This document shows, piece after piece, positions 1 through 14,050 of a DNA stretch of 64,000 bases (positions are counted from its first letter, which is position 1; each line of letters opens with the position of its first letter). Source of the DNA: Raphanus sativus (taxonomy: Eukaryota; Streptophyta; Magnoliopsida; Brassicales; Brassicaceae). The translations under genes were made by a program, and so were the position numbers. Location: NCBI RefSeq assembly GCF_000801105.2, contig NC_079512.1:40131848-40195847 (forward strand), given 5' to 3'. The notes under the pieces are model-generated. The model did not search any database and had not been told where the DNA came from. It saw nothing but the letters and a program-made list of their open reading frames with translations.

Positions 1-137
1 CAGATAAATTACAATATCGACATTCTTTAACAAAATAAATTATCTTAAAGTAAAAGACGATTATCTCCTTCTCATTCGACGGCAAAGCAAGTACGTAGCC
101 ACACATAATGCATTGTTCTTAGGGGTAATATAATACT

Positions 138-890
138 TTACGTATGTGGAAACCAAAGCGGTGTCGTTGCAGCAACGCTTGTAGGCTCCTTGCAACTCAA
201 GGCGTTAAGAAACCTCCAAGAAGGAGACGGTGACGGCGCTCGAGTTCTACAAGATCTCCGGTCAGCAGGAGACGGAAACATAACATTCCGGCGAACCTGA
301 CGGTTCTTTATATTCCTCAGCTCAGTCTCCGGTGTGAACTTAACCATTCCAAACATGATCACGTACCATCTCGGTTTCACACTTTTTCTGTTTCCAGACG
401 AGACCGTTTCGGGCTTTGCCGCAATTTTTGTCGGAGAAGCATTTCCACGTGCGGTCGAGGTGGTTGGTCCACGTGTGAGGTTGCGGTGATCTAAAGAACG
501 GCTTATCCTCATGGGTCTTGCATTGTCACGTGCCACGGGACGGTTGATCTTGTTGCCTTGTATAGCGGATAAGGACTCGGATCTAGTGCTTATTCGAGGG
601 CGGATGTATTCGGGAGAGGAAAGGATGGCATTTTGGTAGTTTAAGGGGATGATTTTGCCGCGGAAGATTATGTTTTCTGCTGGAGAACAGTCGTCGGAGG
701 TTGAGGTCAGGAACTCAAAAAGCTCAATGGATCGTTTACGTTGGTCTTCAGTGGTGGTTGTGGCGGCGGTGGAATTGTTTTTTTCGGCGTTGAGAGGAAG
801 ATCTCGGAGAGAGAGTTCTTCTTCTAGGCGATAATGAAACGGCGTTGTGGGTTTAGGGTTTTGGAGATTGGTGTTTTGTGAAGTTTCCAT
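138..890 (-). CDS. Unknown basic Ser/Arg-rich plant protein, left copy (At4g30230-like by position)
   Basis: Single-exon 250-residue reading frame with an ATG at 890, directly preceded by a pyrimidine-rich leader. No catalytic domain, signal peptide or membrane segment is seen. The N-terminal third is polar and Thr/Asn-rich. Around residues 52-82 lies an acidic-to-aromatic stretch (ELFEFLTS) followed by ENIIFRGKIIPLN, a pattern reminiscent of small plant regulatory proteins with a short 'GKIIPL' motif. The C-terminal half is basic (KPRWYVIMFGMVKF, then Arg/Ser-rich) and ends WFPHT. The right-arm copy is 249 residues and nearly identical, with one residue lost near position 125 and last residue Ser, which supports real coding constraint. 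By order next to ATR2 it matches Arabidopsis At4g30230, whose function I do not know. Confidence 0.8.
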   Translation of the reverse strand: METSQNTNLQNPKPTTPFHYRLEEELSLRDLPLNAEKNNSTAATTTTEDQRKRSIELFEFLTSTSDDCSPAENIIFRGKIIPLNYQNAILSSPEYIRPRISTRSESLSAIQGNKINRPVARDNARPMRISRSLDHRNLTRGPTTSTARGNASPTKIAAKPETVSSGNRKSVKPRWYVIMFGMVKFTPETELRNIKNRQVRRNVMFPSPADRRSCRTRAPSPSPSWRFLNALSCKEPTSVAATTPLWFPHT

Positions 891-904
891 GTCTTTTTTT
901 TTGG

Positions 905-990
905 GAATGAGAGAGAGAGAGAGAGAGAGAAAGATAGAGTGAAGGTATTGAAATTTTTTGTCACCACACTAACATACAATATATACTACT
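905..990 (-). promoter_or_regulatory. GA/CT-rich leader and TATA region of the 250-residue gene
   Basis: Immediately upstream of the ATG at 890 is a GA dinucleotide run at about 908-931 (CT in the transcript sense), typical of plant 5' leaders. A TATA-like run (ATATATAC on the plus strand) lies near 978-986, about 90 bases upstream of the start. The right arm has the same arrangement at about 55440-55515 with a slightly different dinucleotide repeat length. Confidence 0.5.
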
Positions 991-2663
991 ATTTCGATTG
1001 TTTTAACAAAGAAAATAAATATGGCAACATGTTTGTTTACATCCTATCCCATTCTAGAATCATAATTGCAAGTTACCAACATCATCATTGATTCAAAGCA
1101 TCCTTCTACATTGGAAAATCAGGTTATCTTTTTTGCAAAAAATTAAATCATTATATGTATAGATCACACCAATCGCATATCCAATTTACATATTTTGAGA
1201 AATCTATTATAGCCTGTAAATATTTAGTATACTCTCTAACCCGCACTAATTAAAGGCAATCTCAAACATCGTCGATTGTTCACCGATAATCTTCCCCAAA
1301 CCTCGAGTAAAACGCGTGTTAAAATGAGTAAACTATTTTCTCATAAGAAAAGACTCAACTAAGCTCAGATTCAGCTATATATTGAAACTTTAGCATAAGT
1401 AAATTCGGTTTTAATAAAAAAATTCTAATCGTCTATACATGCTTACTACTCTACGAACTAGTATATAATTATCAGACATGCTGTTTTGTTAATCACAACC
1501 TTGCTACGAATTTGCCCAAGAGTTGTTTACTAATACATGAACCAACAAGATATTCATAGCGTATAAGATTGTGACGCTATTCTCTACATGTCATTCACGT
1601 GATCATCTTATTGAATTATGATTTATTTCGTCTGAGAAAATTGTGTGATCCAAAAGCATGGTCTAGACTCTAGAATGATAGTGATAGATATAGTCAAAAG
1701 TATTAAATAATTTTTACCCAATCTAATTTGAAATTCTATGAAACAGTGATATGAAAGTTTACAATAATTGTCTAATGTAGAATATCGCGCAACTAATTTT
1801 CAAAGTTGGAAATACCAATATTTCAGTATGTATTAATTGTTACAAAATAGTATACTTTTGAAAATTTAAATACTTTCTTATTTTCCACTTTTAGTTTAGT
1901 TGCATCAGATTTTAAAGCTTTTACTAAGGAAAGTGTACGTTATTATTATATTATTATTCACACAATTAATGGAACCCTACACGGCTACACCAAAATGTTT
2001 CGCATCAATTGTTTTATTTTTCTCTCTATTCCTACGCATTAAGAGTTCGTTTGCAAATACGCCTGACAACCACATATGTATGTTGCAAGTTTTGATAAAT
2101 TATTTAGCAGGTATTATTTACTATATCATAAAACTTACCTATATATACAAGTCTAAATAAATACTATCACATTCAATGGCGGATGTAGAATTTGTTTTTG
2201 GTGGGGCAAATCATACATAAACTCAAAAAAAAAAGCTAGAAAATGCTATTTACTAATGGAAAGTAACTAAAATTTAAGTATACTAAACAAATTTTTAAAA
2301 TATTTCAGGTGGCACTTGCCACCTTCTTGGACAACGTATGTATTGAATACAATTGTACATATACAGCACATACACAAACTCACTAAATATATTTTTTAAA
2401 TACGAACATAAAGTTCTCATTAAAAAGAGCGACTTTTACACAAGAAAATGTATGAAGTATTAGTATTTGTGAAAAGAGAGTCAAGATTAATTATAAGAGT
2501 AAGACTAAGACATGGTGATTGGTTGCAAATAAAGTAAAACAAGTGTTGAGGTATTAACCAGTGCGAGTAAATGAGGTTAGCGAGCAAATGATGGCAAACT
2601 TTTGTCGGCCAACACTATTTGCAAACGACCAGAATAGCTCACTGAGTTACTGGTGAAGAAGCT
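991..2663. other. Intergenic DNA, no gene seen
   Basis: AT-rich sequence shared with the right arm (about 53770-55440). It contains a conserved hydrophobic frame around 1970-2160 that I do not accept as a gene. The sequence GGTGGGGCAAAT and CACTTGCCACC near 2200-2320 looks like a degenerate transposon remnant present in both arms. Confidence 0.6.
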
Positions 2664-4375
2664 TTTTTTTTTTTTCTCGAAAGATTTCATTGACTATAGA
2701 ACCCAAGGAGTACATCCAAAACACAAAGTCCCCGCCTACGGGAACGCAAAAGAACACCATCTAGGTAAACCACTAGCTACATAGGATTGGTAAAAACTAT
2801 CTTTTAAAGCACTAGTAGCTATCAGACGAGCAGCCCTATTAGCTTGAAAGGATTCTTTCAAAACTCGCGATTCCAAAAAATCACGAAGCAGACTCCTGAT
2901 GTTCATCACTTTATTCTTGAAGGAAGGCCACGCTTGAGGCCGATTCACTGCATTGACGAAACTACTTCCTTCAAACGCAAAGTGCACATTTAGTCGCCTA
3001 AGGCTTCGCATACTCTCAACCGCCCATGCAACGCATAAATACTGGGCTTCAACTTTGGTTCCAACATCACCAAAAGAACGTCGACTATTAAGTAACACAA
3101 CTCCCCTGGAATCACTAAGAATCCATGCCATCCCTGCTACCTTTTTTTTCTTTGACCACTGCATCCCAATATTACATTTTAGAACATTTGGAGGGGGCCT
3201 TTTCCAAACCATAGAATCCCGAAGCGCTGTATCTCTATGATCAGTTGAGCTTCTGTCTCCTAAAGTCTGAGCATAGTACCACAACTCAGCTTCCTCCTTC
3301 GCTTTGCTGCAGAGTTGATCTCCATCAAATAATTCTCCTTCAAACAAAAGTCTATTTCTATTTTTCCATAGATACCAGAGGGTCCAGGGGAAGCTTTTGG
3401 TTACTTCTTGCCATTCCTTTTTCCTTTCCCATGTTTGCAACACATAATTCAGATTGGTGAAAATCGAATAATGGTTGAAACCCCCTAATCTCGCTGGAAA
3501 ACCAGATATAGCCCAAACCTGTCTCGCTAGAGTACAAGTAAACAGAACGTGATTGATAGATTCGCCTTCCCCTCCACACGTCTGGCAAACTTGATCACAT
3601 TTCATGCCCCTAGCCTGTAAACCATCAAGAACCGGCAACGCTCCAGATAAAGCTTTCCAAAGAAAAACTTTCAGTTTGGAAGGAGCCTGAATACGCCACA
3701 CTTGATTCTTTAAAGGGTTGATAGACGGGTATGCAGTGTGTTCTCGAAGCAGCTCCTGATTGTTCTCAGCAAATGCAAGTTCATAACCTGTTTTCACTGA
3801 ATACAGACCACTTTGCGTATGCCTCCACACCCATGAATCAGTCTCTGAAGTCACTGGCTGATTGCTTTGGAGGATTGTGATATCCCCAGGAACAAATATC
3901 TCTTTCAATCGCCTGAGGCACCATCTCCCTGTGAGAGTATCGATTAGGTCAGATACCCGCAAGTTAGCATCAATAGATCTTTGTTTCCGATAGGGGGTGC
4001 GCAAAGTTCCGTCATCGTCTTCAAACCATGGCTCCGTCCATACATTGATACTGGCACCATCTCCAACGAGGCGTTTCAGACCTTTCTGCAACAGTTCTCT
4101 GCCCCAAAGAATGCTCCGCCAAGCATATGATGGTCTGACTCCAAGTGTTGCCTCTGTAAATTGAGTGTTCTCAAAGTACTTGCCTTTGAGTACAGCCGTC
4201 ATGAGACAATCTTGAGAATACAACAATCTCCATGCTTGTTTTGCCATTAGTGATTGGTTAAAACTCTCCAAGTCCTTGAAGCCAAGGCCTCCAAACTCCT
4301 TTGGCAGACACATCTTGTCCCAACTAAGCCAGTGTATCTTGCGCTTATGTTCCACTGAACTCCACCAAAAATTCT
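2664..4375 (-). mobile_element. 5'-truncated LINE (non-LTR retrotransposon), left arm only
   Basis: The element is on the minus strand: its polyA tail appears as a T run at about 2663-2675, just inside the sequence GAAGCT. Its truncated 5' end is at about 4373. The right arm at about 53762-53780 reads straight from GAAGCT into ATCCTACTATAG, so it is the empty site. Only the dinucleotide CT is shared at the two junctions, so the target-site duplication is minimal or was lost. The insert carries the C-terminal part of the LINE ORF2. Confidence 0.9.
2736..4373 (-). pseudogene. C-terminal fragment of LINE ORF2: reverse-transcriptase tail, zf-RVT and RNase H-like domain
   Basis: About 545 codons remain open from the truncation point, where the residues NFWWSSVEHKRKIHWLSW are characteristic of the region downstream of the plant LINE polymerase palm. 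Next comes the RVT zinc-binding region (WRIQAPSKLKVFLWK, then CDQVCQTCGGEGESINHVLF with its Cys/His pattern), and a C-terminal RNase H-like domain (from about residue 385). The polymerase catalytic YADD region is absent because of the 5' truncation. In the RNase H domain, the usual first Asp (normally CNxDGxW) reads CNIGMQW, and the usual ESDS reads FEGSS, so two acidic catalytic residues look lost. The glutamate region (KVEAQ) remains. It cannot be autonomous; the open frame suggests a fairly recent insertion. Confidence 0.88.
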
Positions 4376-5026
4376 ATCCTACTATAGAATTTTAAAAGAA
4401 ATAAATTAAAGGAAAAAACTGGCGGAAGAGACGAAGAGTAATGAAAGGTAATCAATTGTTAGAGAACATAAACTAAATGAAAGCAGTTAGAGCCACAAAC
4501 TACACTTTTTCCTTTCGTTTTCAACTTACACCAACTTACGCTGCAAGGCACAAGTCATAATTAGGTTACTCATATCCAAATTGCTTGACCACAAAGTTTG
4601 ATTTGTTTTCCTTATTTATAACATTTTCATATGGTGCGATTTTACTATTATCTTTAAACGCATAAAGTATAGTGAATCACACAGGAGTTCGCCAAAAAGT
4701 TTTCGTTTTGTTTTGTTTTGTTCTAACGTGAAAAGAAGGCATGTTGGTGACTTTGGAAAAGTTAAAGTTATTTGTATAGTGTATTTTTTTGGACAAGCCC
4801 AAGCAAATCATAATTATAATTTTGGGCTGGGTAATAGTAACAAGGACTTGGACGTAGAGTTTTAAACGGGCCATTAAGAAATATCACGACGGGCTGCACA
4901 GTTTTGTTGGAGCTCGCAACGAATCTGTTAACCCAACTAAAACCATAAGGTAGATCGAAGAGCGATGTGTGTGTTGAGTGCTTTACATATTAACATACTT
5001 TTTAGACTTTCACTTTAATACTTTTA

Positions 5027-5766
5027 CTAGATCTTGACCCGCCCAACCGGGCGGGTATTTATTTTATGTTTTTAGTTTTTTTAATTTATAAATGATATAT
5101 TTTTAATATTTAAACATAAATTTAGATTGAAAATTAACATTTGTAGTTATAATAAAAATTAAAAGTTTTAAAAAATATTTTGATATAAATTTTAAATTCC
5201 TAACTAAAATAATATAGAGATGGGTCATAATTTTTCCAATTCCAAAATCTTAGCATTCTTAATGACAAATAAAATAATTTATAAATACATAAAATATATA
5301 AACATATTTGAAATTAAAATATTTAAAAAAAAAAAAAAATTACGCCATTGTTGTTTATTTCTATAGTTTGACCCGTGGCCGTATAAATATTTGCTTTCAC
5401 TTCAATTTTTTTTCTTTGTTCTAATGATAATATATATAAATAAAATATTTTATATTTTATCTATATGATATATAAATTGATTTTGATGTGTGATTTTTAT
5501 TTTATTATTTTTATTAATAAATATTGAAAAATATTAAATGTTAACAAAAAATCTATTAGAAATTTTATTTTGGTTAAGGTTCATTCTATTAAAGAAATCT
5601 ATTATTTAAATTAGGAAAGACATTAAATACTTAAATCTATCATTTAAATAAGGAAAATACAAAAATCTCTACTATCTTTGTTACCAAACAAAATTTAATT
5701 TTTTTAAAGATTCATATCCCTGTTTCCAAACAAAAGCTTAAAGTACTTCTACTTTAATAAGATAGA
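5027..5766 (-). mobile_element. Non-autonomous Helitron-like element, left arm only
   Basis: Read on the minus strand, the element begins TCTATCTTATTAAAG and ends with a hairpin, ACCCGCCC (5037-5044 on plus) pairing with GGGCGGGT (5049-5056), about six bases before a terminal CTAG (5027-5030). This is the classic Helitron architecture (5' TC, 3' hairpin, CTRR). It is flanked by TA on both sides. The right arm near 53130 is empty, with a single TA at this position. The 740-base body is AT-rich and has no open frame. Confidence 0.8.
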
Positions 5767-5768
5767 TA

Positions 5769-6279
5769 GGTACTTCTAGCTTGAGGTGTACCAAATGTGA
5801 TGTGAAACACAGATCATTTATGCAATCATGTGGGATCATGTACATCACCTACCAATGTAACCCACTTGATTTTCCATACGTCGGACCTCTTCTTTTACTA
5901 AACTGCTTCGTTTATGCAGTTGTAATCCCTTATTGATACTTTTTGTAGTAATAATTAATCAATAAGAAGAGTAGTTTATGAGAAAAAAACACACAAAGAC
6001 CAAAAAAGGTAGTTGAAACAGGAAAGAAACATGTTGGAGAATGGAGAGTGCATCCTATCCTCCACCAACTTCGTTTCCCACGTATCAGTGTAACACACAT
6101 GCTATTAAATCACATCTACAATATGCCCCCAGCTTACCTACCCCCATACCATTCATCTTATTCATTTTTTTTAATTTTCCGTTTATAAAATTAATATTTC
6201 TGAACCACTAAAAAGCACTTCAAAGCAAAGGTTTCAACTTTCAACCATCCATAATCATTATTATCCATTTGGCTATTAC
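5769..6279. other. Intergenic DNA, no gene seen
   Basis: Conserved with the right arm (about 52640-53130). No open frame or structured element recognised. Confidence 0.6.
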
Positions 6280-7079
6280 TGTAATACCCCGACCGTCTAC
6301 GGCTAATGGGATACCCATGCCCGCTCACTCGGTCTGTGGGCTTCATCCCATCCGACGGTCGGTCGTTAATTTTCCAAAGCTCAAAATCATTGTTTACTAA
6401 CCCTACAATCACCACCCGACATTTCTCCGTGCTTTGGCCTCACTTACACGGTATCGCGAATCACTTTTCTCGATAGGTCACCCATCCTTTCACTACTTCA
6501 GCCCAAGCACGCTTAACTCTGGAGTTCTAAACAGATGTGTGACGGAAAAGGTAAGTCAACTTTGGTGACATACGTAGCCAAATCAATTTTCTTAAGCCTT
6601 TCCGTATATCACAACTCGGAATGTTACAATTCACCCCCCTCTCAAAGAACGCAACGCCCTCGTTGCACCCCATGACATGTCTCAAGACGCCTCTCAAGTC
6701 AGAAATGAGACGGCTAACCAGTTATGATACCACTTGCAACGCCCCGACCGCCCACAGCTAATGGACCACCCACACCCGCTCTCTCGGCCCGTGGGCCCCA
6801 TCCCATCCGACGGTCGGTCGTTAATTCTCAAAGCTCGCAATCATTGTTTACTGACCATGCAATCACCACCCGACTTTTCCCCGTGCTTTGGCCTCATTTA
6901 CACGGTATCGCGAATCACTTCCCGATAGATCACCATCTTTTCACTACTCCAGCCCAAACACGTTTAACTCTGGAGTTCTAAACGGATGTGTGACAAAAAA
7001 TGTAAGTCAACTTTGGTGACAGATGTAACCAAATCAATTCTCTTAAGCTTTTCCGTATACCACAACTCGGAATGTTACA
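6280..7079 (-). mobile_element. Cassandra-type TRIM retrotransposon with 5S rRNA-like LTRs, left copy
   Basis: Two direct LTRs of about 345-350 bases (6280-6628 and 6735-7079) flank an internal segment of only about 105 bases. On the minus strand each LTR starts TGTAACATTCCG (one copy mutated to TGCAACG at its far end) and ends in TTACA. Within each LTR is a segment matching the 3' half of plant 5S rRNA (AACTCCAGAGTTAAGCGTGC, then TTGGGCTG and AGTAGTGAAAGGATGGGTGA). Just inside the 5' LTR is TGGTATCATAACTGGTTA, a Met-tRNA type primer binding site, and before the 3' LTR there is a purine tract (GAGAGGGGGGTGAA). The flanks CTTAC and ATTAC are a decayed 5-bp target duplication. It has no coding capacity. 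The element is also in the right arm. Confidence 0.88.
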
Positions 7080-7384
7080 CTTACATTTAAAGGTACAGAG
7101 TTTGTATGTAACACAACTGTTTCATAAATACTCCCAACACATCTTATACAAATTTGGGTTTTTTTCTTTTCATTATGTTGTGTGGGAACAAACTATATAA
7201 CAAAGGTTGAAAAAATAGAACTGTAAAATAACATATAAAATAAACTAAATTAAAAAATGGAGAAAAAGGAGGTTTATTCCCTCTTGGGATCACAACTTAA
7301 TGACCATGCTGTGGCATTTCTGTGCCGTATATATAATAAGTACACAGTGAGTGTATGAGGGAGGGGGCTTCAAACATCCTCGTG
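7080..7384. other. 3' flank of ATR2, left copy
   Basis: About 300 bases between the stop codon of ATR2 (minus strand) and the Cassandra element. It presumably holds the 3' untranslated region. The arrangement is identical in the right arm (51524-51816). Confidence 0.6.
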
Positions 7385-10982
<3,598 letters not shown>

Positions 10983-11165
10983 GGTGGCGTGTTGTTGTTG
11001 TTGTTGTGCCTAGACGAAGAAGAAGAAGATCTTTCTCTCTCTCTATGGATCGGAGGGTGTGGTTAGGTGTGGTGTTGGTGAGAGAGAGACTTCTTCTGAA
11101 CTCTGCGAGAGAAAATAAATAATGAAATACGAAGAAGAAGAGAGCTACTACATATATAATTTTAT
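10983..11165 (-). promoter_or_regulatory. ATR2 core promoter and leader, left copy
   Basis: Upstream of the ATG at 10982 is a leader with short GTT and CT/GAA repeats. A TATA box-like ATTATATATG lies at about 11151-11160 on the plus strand, about 170 bases upstream of the start. The GTT-type repeat beside the start (TTGTTGTTGTTGTTGT near 10992) is longer here than in the right copy. Confidence 0.5.
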
Positions 11166-11404
11166 TTAAATAATTATTTTTTATTTTCGTGGTTGGAGAC
11201 TTGGAGTTGGAGTGGTGAGATTTATTGCCACCGCTCACCAAACCAGAACGGTCAAACCGACCTACCGCGTTTGATTTTACCATGGTTAACTTATGTATAT
11301 ACACTATATCATCTACCGCGTTTTATTATGAACAACATGAAAAAAAACACAACAGCAGAAAAGATATGATACGATCGTACGAGAGGGAGGCAAATAAATC
11401 CTAA

Positions 11405-12458
11405 CTAGAATTGAACCCGCGCTAAAGCGCGGAATAATTTTTATTTTAAATTTATGATTCAGATTTTATTTAAAGTTGAAAATGCTAATAATAGTCACAA
11501 AAATAGAATGATTATTTGTTAATATGAAACTAAAAATGTTATAGATGAATTAGTAAATGATGTTAATCAAGAATTCTCTAAATAAATAACAAAAAGTGTG
11601 GTTTTGTCTTGTTTTTCCCACTGTTCTATTTTCTCACGGTAACACTTTTCACTAAACACCATTTTCTCATATGCTATAATTACCGTCACTGTTAGAATCA
11701 TCAGATCAAGGGGATTAGAGTTGAAATGCATATGGCTTCAGTTTTCCTACGTCAATTTAGTTTTTGTTGGAGAGAAAGAGAGTTCAGAATGATGACAGCA
11801 CACCTTATCTTGGAGAGCCTAAAAACAACAACGAACATATAAAACTCAAAGATTTAGCTATATCTGAGGATTATATTGTGTAAGATATTGGAGAACAGTT
11901 TGTAGCTTCCATATATGATCTTTAAAAAACCTGAAAAGAAGAAAGTTTGAAAGTTAAAAATAGACATAAGAAGAATGGTGAGTCTACTTTGTATATAGAA
12001 TGTTTTTTTTTTTTAGAAAAAATATATAGAATGTTATAATGGTGAGTCTGTAAATACTGGGACAGTTTGACAAAAAAAAAAGAAATGCTGGGACAAATAA
12101 TTCTTTAATTGATTAAGGTTTCTTGCAGGTTCAGTTCATTAACAGAAGAGAAGGAAGTAAACAACCATTTATGTCCAATTATATTCAGTAGTCAAGCCCT
12201 AATAACAGAAGAGAAGATAAACTGATTTATAAGTAGAGTTTTAAAACTTTGTAAAATTTAGTAATATTTAACGTACGGTTTTGTGTTCGGTCGGTTTAGA
12301 ATAATTACGTAGGTTATCATTTTGGTTTATTTAATACGTAGGTCCACAACATTATAATGTAAAAGTAGCGCGTGATTTTTAAGTGATGACTTAATGAATA
12401 GGTCCAATTAAAAATGTGCCATGGTAATTTTCAAATGACTCTATTTTAATAGAGTAGA
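11405..12458 (-). mobile_element. Non-autonomous Helitron, left arm only
   Basis: On the minus strand it begins TCTACTCTATTAAAATAGAG and ends with the hairpin CCGCGC-TTTA-GCGCGG (11417-11432) followed by a terminal CTAG (11405-11408). The host base before is A (11404) and after is T (12459), the Helitron A|T target. The 1054-base interior is AT-rich without a helicase frame, so the element is non-autonomous. The right arm lacks it, but the surroundings (11300-12650 against about 47560-47670) are rearranged, so the empty site is not clean. Confidence 0.85.
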
Positions 12459-12767
12459 TACTCATCCAATAGCTAAAAATTCTGGGTTTTTATTGACCAT
12501 GTAGTTTTGAATGTAATACTCTTTGTTGTTTATTACGGATGTGGCAGTCATGTTGGTTTAAACTCAGGTATTAATGTTGTTGTGCTCTTAGGTCCGATCT
12601 GTCGTGGAAATTAAGGCCTGAGACCCGGATTTTCTTGGTAAATCAAATTGTTGGTTGTTAGTCACGACTGTTGAATATGATAAATTTTTGTCTCAAGTTT
12701 AGTTATATGTTTGAAAAATAGGAAAAGCAAATGCTTTTAATTAAGCGGGATTCAATAGCCCGTGGTA
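12459..12767. other. Intergenic DNA between Helitron and PIF element
   Basis: The first part (12459-12650) has no match in the right arm. From about 12650 it matches right-arm 47464-47570. It includes AAGCGGGATTCAATAG (12743-12758), the unoccupied target of the right-arm retroposon at 46647-47463. Confidence 0.6.
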
Positions 12768-12959
12768 TTAGAGCATCCGCAAAGGGGGATATTAGACAGT
12801 CCTTAGCTCTAATTCTTAGGCAAAGTGATTAAAAATATATATAATATTTGGTGTAACTTAAGGATCAATCCTTAATTAAGGATATTAAGGATTAAGTCCT
12901 TAGTGTGTTGGCAGTGTCTGATTGGTGAGGAGAGGGTTGTGTTAAAAAAAAATCATTTA

Positions 12960-13170
12960 GACTGGAGATGAAAAAAAAACCTGTGTGGCGAAACGAAGGC
13001 GACTCTTCTCCCGACTCCTCCGGCCTCTGCTTCCTCAACTCCCCAAAGCCCCAAATCGGAATCCGCCACTCTTCTCCCGACTCCTCCCTCTCTTTCAAGA
13101 GATTAATTCCCATCGCCGCCCTCTCCACCTCTTCTCCCACCCTCGGTCTCGCCGATACGTTACACGGCAA
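12960..13170 (+). pseudogene. Unidentified captured exon-like fragment in the PIF element
   Basis: A GC-rich, Ser/Pro-rich stretch, sharply different in composition from the AT-rich flanks, open in frame and ending GGCAAAGTAAGT, which looks like an exon followed by a consensus splice donor. The translation (ending [14 protein letters not shown]) resembles an N-terminal organelle-targeting or leader exon, but I do not recognise the gene. A short exon-like piece preceded by CTGTAG and followed by GTACTAAT at about 13657-13700 could come from the same donor gene. Confidence 0.45.
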
Positions 13171-13889
13171 AGTAAGTTCCTGTCTGAAATCCCAATCCTA
13201 GTGATAGCATATGGTAATGATGAGCCTGAATGCGTTTGTTTTGATGGTGATGCTTAGAGTGTGCGATACAGGTGAAGTGACAAATGTTGCAGGCCAAGGT
13301 TCTTCTTACTTACTGTTGTATGATTGAAGTTCTTTGTATGATTGAATCGAACCAATCAAAATGTTTTCTAATTAAGATGACCACTTTGTTGAATTGAGAG
13401 ATGGGTTTTAAGTCTGTTTAGAATTGAGTTCATAGGGATTATTATTAAGGAAAATAGATTAAACTTTGTTGTGTATGTGTTAATAATAGGCCAGTAAAGG
13501 CTAAGAAACGAGGAGGTGGTGGATTTGCCAAAGTACATTGAGCAGATTCTTTTTTCTTAGGGTGATATAAGTGTTACTAGGTTTCAGTTTTGTTTACCCT
13601 TTTGGTGATACTTGATTTGGGTAAGTCTTTGTTGATATGTCTTTTATCTTACTGTAGGTTTTGAGGATACAGCAGGCCTTCCCTTTGCATCCGTTGAAGG
13701 TACTAATCTCACATGCTGATGTTGTCTTTCTTAGCTGCTTGTTGAGGAGGAAGTTTAGTTTTGGTAGCTAGTTAGTTTAGTTTCTCTAGCCTCTTACATT
13801 ATTATAATCTAGCCGTGGTTTCTCTAGCTATCTCCTTTCTTGCTGTGGTTTCTCGCCTTTAATTCTTGTTGTGGTTTCTCTAGCCAAGT

Positions 13890-14050
13890 CGAGTGATGGT
13901 GGCGGTGAACGAGTCGATGATCAAAGGCTACACGCACGCGTCGATAAGCAGCAAAAAGGCGTTCGAGTGGACACTGAGGAAGATCGTTAGGGACAATACC
14001 TCTGGCTTCAAGCTTCTATTGCTTCACGTTCAAGTCCAGGACGAAGACGG
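13890..14050 (+). pseudogene. Captured first-exon fragment of a universal stress protein (USP) gene
   Basis: The translation RVMVAVNES, then KAFEWTLRKIVRDNTSGFKL and LLLHVQVQDEDG matches the N-terminal exon of the Arabidopsis At5g14680/At3g01520-type USP family (adenine-nucleotide alpha-hydrolase-like fold). The coding match stops at DEDG, followed by GTTATC and T-rich DNA, consistent with the original exon-intron border. The first few codons and all later exons (with the ATP-binding glycine motif) are missing, so it cannot give a USP. It is inside the PIF-like element and absent from the right arm. Confidence 0.83.

Noticed and set aside
1900..2160. Hydrophobic small frame conserved at 54272-54463 in the right arm
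   Set aside because: It matches because the whole arm matches. There is no domain and no clear promoter. The composition is AT-rich.
4677..4874. Small frame conserved at 53284-53499
   Set aside because: No domain or signal features; the C-terminal parts differ between arms.
6480..6560. Possible genuine 5S rRNA gene
   Set aside because: Only the 3' half of 5S is recognisable, it is repeated in both LTRs, and it lies within a bounded retroelement.
6724..6981. Overlapping frames inside the Cassandra element (also 6191-6415, 52512-52871)
   Set aside because: Explained by the GC-rich 5S-like LTR sequence; TRIM elements are non-coding.
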